Positions 60,814-64,000 of a DNA stretch of 64,000 nucleotides are shown here, in pieces. Location: the NCBI GenBank assembly GCA_943846685.1, contig OX044363.1, forward strand, positions 1,468,001 to 1,532,000, read 5' to 3'. The translations under genes and the position numbers were made by a program. Numbering within the stretch: position 1 is the first letter of the stretch; every line of letters starts with the position of its first letter. The DNA comes from an uncultured Pseudomonadales bacterium. Lineage in GTDB: Bacteria; Pseudomonadota; Gammaproteobacteria; Pseudomonadales; Porticoccaceae. The notes below the pieces were generated by a model. That model searched no databases, was not told the DNA's origin, and saw only the letters and a list, made by a program, of their open reading frames with translations.

Positions 60814-62137
60814 TTTGTTTAGCCAACAAGTGTATCGACCACTGGCAGCGCGTATGCGGCCGGCGACTCTAGACGGCTTCTACGGGCAGGAACATCTTAT
60901 CGGCCCTGGCAAACCGCTCCGCGAGGCGATTGAGAGCGGGGCGCTGCACTCAATGATCTTCTGGGGGCCACCCGGGGTTGGTAAAACGACTTTAGCAAAG
61001 ATTATTGCCGCCTCTGCAGATGCGCACTTTGAAAGTATCTCGGCAGTGCTGTGCGGAGTTAAGGAGATTCGCGCCTCTATTGCCAAGGCTACAGAACAGC
61101 GCGATCTGTGCGGTCGTAAAACCATACTGTTTGTCGATGAAGTGCATCGCTTTAACAAATCACAGCAGGATGCCTTTTTGCCCTTTGTTGAAGATGGCAC
61201 TGTGGTGTTTATCGGTGCGACTACAGAAAACCCCTCCTTTGAACTCAACAATGCACTCTTATCTCGCTGTCGTGTCTATGTGCTGAAAAGCCTCGAAGTG
61301 CAGCAGATTAAAACGGTTATCCAGCAGGCACTGGCAGACCAGAGTAGCGGTCTGGGTGAGCGTCAACTGAAACTCGACGATCAGGCGCTGGATCTTTTAG
61401 CCGCTGCCTCTGATGGCGATGCCCGCCGTGTGCTAAATCTTTTAGAAATTGCCAATGATCTTGCAACCGAGCAGGGCGATCAAGCTGTGATCGACAAGCA
61501 GGTTCTCGAGCAGGTATTAGTCGGCGATACCCGACGCTTTGATAAGGGTGGTGAATATTTTTACGACCAGATTTCCGCACTGCATAAATCGGTGCGTGGC
61601 TCTTCACCTGATGCCGCTCTCTACTGGCTCTGTCGCATGTTAGACGGCGGCTGTGATCCGATCTATATAGCCAGACGACTGGTGCGTATGGCCAGTGAAG
61701 ATATTGGCAATGCCGATCCTCGCGCGCTGGATATCTGTATGAAAGCCTGGGATGTGCAGGAGCGCCTCGGTAGCCCTGAGGGTGAATTGGCCCTGGCTCA
61801 GGCAGTGGTTTATATTGCCATCGCCGCCAAGAGCAATGCGGTTTATAGTGCCTATAACCAGACCATGGCGGATGTTCGCTCGCTGCCCAGTTACGAAGTG
61901 CCTATGCATCTGCGCAACGCGCCAACCAGTTTAATGAAAGAGCTGGATTACGGTAAGGACTATAGATACGCCCACAATGAAGAGGGCGGCTATGCGGCGG
62001 GTGAAACCTATCTGCCGGATGAATTGGCCGACAAGCAATACTACTTTCCCACTGACCGCGGGCTGGAAAAAAAGATAGCTGAAAAACTCGACTATTTACG
62101 CTCGCTAGATAACCCCAATAAAAAGGATAAAAAATAA
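60803..62137 (+). CDS. rarA: Replication-associated recombination protein A (RarA/MgsA)
   Basis: RarA is an AAA+ protein related to clamp loaders that acts at stalled forks. The ATG at 60803 (MPTDLFSQ) gives 444 residues. Walker A is WGPPGVGKTTLA near residue 57, Walker B is LFVDEVHRFNKSQQD, and the sensor is IGATTENPSFELN. The start overlaps the end of lolA by 11 nt in another frame, so the two are translationally linked. The frame is open further up but within lolA. Confidence 0.94.
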   Translation: MPTDLFSQQVYRPLAARMRPATLDGFYGQEHLIGPGKPLREAIESGALHSMIFWGPPGVGKTTLAKIIAASADAHFESISAVLCGVKEIRASIAKATEQRDLCGRKTILFVDEVHRFNKSQQDAFLPFVEDGTVVFIGATTENPSFELNNALLSRCRVYVLKSLEVQQIKTVIQQALADQSSGLGERQLKLDDQALDLLAAASDGDARRVLNLLEIANDLATEQGDQAVIDKQVLEQVLVGDTRRFDKGGEYFYDQISALHKSVRGSSPDAALYWLCRMLDGGCDPIYIARRLVRMASEDIGNADPRALDICMKAWDVQERLGSPEGELALAQAVVYIAIAAKSNAVYSAYNQTMADVRSLPSYEVPMHLRNAPTSLMKELDYGKDYRYAHNEEGGYAAGETYLPDELADKQYYFPTDRGLEKKIAEKLDYLRSLDNPNKKDKK

Positions 62138-62508
62138 TGCACTGGTTAGCTGTTGCCATTGGCGGCGCACTGGGGGCTATGGCTCGTTACGCTGTAAGCA
62201 CCTGGATATTTAATGCTACAAGCCATAAATTCCCCTACGCGACTCTAACTGTCAATGTCCTGGGTAGTTTTGTAATGGGCATATTGTTTGTGATTATTGT
62301 TGAAAGAGCCGCCTTGCCGGCAGAGATGCGCGGTCTGTTAATGATTGGCTTTCTCGGTGCCTTTACAACCTTCTCAACATTCTCGCTTGATGCCCTAGGT
62401 TTGTGGCAAAATGGCCACCTTTTTCTGGCGCTAGTTTATGTGCTGGCAACCGTTGTTCTGTGTCTTGTTGCCATTAGCTGTGCAATCTGGCTTGCTCGTT
62501 TAATATAA
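62137..62508 (+). CDS. crcB: Fluoride ion channel CrcB
   Basis: CrcB (Fluc) exports fluoride from the cytoplasm as a dual-topology dimer. The 123-residue protein has four membrane helices and the conserved GALGAMARY, TLTVNVLGSFVMG (with the fluoride-lining Asn) and GFLGAFTTFSTFS (Phe boxes). The ATG overlaps the rarA stop by one nt (TAATG). There is no room for a fluoride riboswitch immediately before it. Confidence 0.94.
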   Translation: MHWLAVAIGGALGAMARYAVSTWIFNATSHKFPYATLTVNVLGSFVMGILFVIIVERAALPAEMRGLLMIGFLGAFTTFSTFSLDALGLWQNGHLFLALVYVLATVVLCLVAISCAIWLARLI

Positions 62509-62526
62509 TTTTGTTTTCAAAAATAG

Positions 62527-63816
<1,290 letters not shown>

Positions 63817-63819
<3 letters not shown>

Positions 63820-63851
63820 CATATTGAGTGTCAGAGACACTCAATATGTCA
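63817..63851. repeat. Perfect 16-bp inverted repeat over the serS stop
   Basis: TGACATATTGAGTGTC (63817-63832) and its exact inverse (63836-63851) flank a 3-nt AGA loop. The arm begins with the TGA of serS. There is no T run after it, so it is not a classical terminator; processing or attenuation are alternatives. Confidence 0.8.
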
Positions 63852-63914
63852 TCCTGACAGAGCGCAGCAACGAAGGATCTAGTCATCCTGACAGAGCGCA
63901 GCGACGAGGGATCT
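63848..63914 (+). repeat. Two tandem copies of a 33-bp dispersed repeat
   Basis: Copies at 63848-63880 and 63882-63914 both start GTCATCCTGACAGAGCGCAG and differ at only two positions. A third copy, in the opposite orientation, is at 36426-36458. There is no gene in it. It is a known kind of dispersed intergenic repeat in proteobacteria, but of unclear function. Confidence 0.85.
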
Positions 63915-63969
63915 CCTGCAGACCTCTCCGATCTACATAAAGTTAAAAACATTAAACCAAAGAGAAAAA

Positions 63970-64000
63970 ATGGATTACCTGCCACTATTTCACAACCTTA
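63970..64000 (+). CDS. cysG: Siroheme synthase CysG, N-terminus only
   Basis: The last 31 nt begin an ORF, MDYLPLFHNL, which matches the invariant N-terminus of CysG-type siroheme synthases (E. coli starts MDHLPIF). CysG makes siroheme from uroporphyrinogen III for sulfite and nitrite reductases. serS followed by cysG is a common Pseudomonas-like order. Only ten residues are visible, so the call leans on context. Confidence 0.65.
   Translation, partial: MDYLPLFHNL

Noticed and set aside
62100..62140. Fluoride riboswitch before crcB
   Set aside because: crcB overlaps the end of rarA by one base, so there is no leader RNA room, and no matching fold was seen upstream.

Overview
This window looks like ordinary chromosome from a marine gammaproteobacterium, most like the SAR92/Porticoccaceae or Cellvibrionales side of the class. 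That placement is my inference. It rests on moderate GC content, the Pseudomonas-like block clpS-clpA-infA-bpt-aat-trxB-ftsK-lolA-rarA-crcB-serS-cysG, the E. coli-like block icd//rluE-nudJ-mnmA-hflD-purB, Gram-negative envelope genes (lpxL, lpxH, bamC, lolA) and the glyoxylate shunt. I see no prophage, integrase, transposase, CRISPR array, toxin-antitoxin pair or defence island.

Layout. 1-605: a GNAT-like acyltransferase cut by the left edge (minus). 782-5743: fabV-lpxL and dapA-bamC-metallo-hydrolase (plus). 5744-6252: an AT-rich gene-free stretch with a cluster of DnaA-box-like 9-mers. 6253-7064: rsmJ broken by a one-base frameshift. 7081-12079 (minus): a DMT transporter, dapE, a protein with a PEP-CTERM-like tail, a membrane J-domain protein and DAHP synthase. 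12149-20188: an AddAB-type helicase-nuclease pair (minus) divergent from rmuC and a DUF2489 gene (plus). 20215-23984 (minus): trmA, tusE, a Bax-inhibitor-1 protein, a nested inverted-repeat element, lpxH and ppiB. 24200-27369: glnS and cysS (plus), separated by a 20-bp tandem repeat. 27419-31137: a short glpD with a glycerophosphodiesterase, an enoyl-CoA hydratase and folD. 31279-31584: tRNA-His, tRNA-Arg and tRNA-Pro (minus) with a clear sigma-70 promoter. 31806-36119: a methyltransferase, a PLP decarboxylase and fadB. 36120-36511: a gene-free repeat stretch. 36512-38152: a fused PyrD-PyrK-like protein. 38329-43264: aceA, a LysR regulator and glcB. 43344-45095: ggt. 45116-50371 (minus): roxA, purB, hflD, mnmA, a NUDIX hydrolase and rluE, divergent from icd. 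51899-63819: clpS, clpA, infA, bpt, aat, trxB, ftsK, lolA, rarA, crcB and serS. 63970-64000: the first ten codons of cysG.

How the genes fit together. fadB, the lone enoyl-CoA hydratase, aceA, glcB and icd make a fatty-acid/acetate theme: beta-oxidation gives acetyl-CoA, and icd competes with aceA at the isocitrate branch point. The phosphodiesterase and GlpD form a short route from phospholipid head groups to dihydroxyacetone phosphate. clpS, clpA, bpt and aat are a near-complete N-degron pathway in one place.

The best leads are regulatory or structural rather than a new multigene system: a perfect LexA box before ftsK, which also argues for a TTG start; the DnaA-box cluster at 5860-6075; the PyrD-PyrK-like fusion; the frameshift in rsmJ; two nested inverted-repeat elements; and a dispersed 33-bp repeat. 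I found no convincing previously undescribed system.
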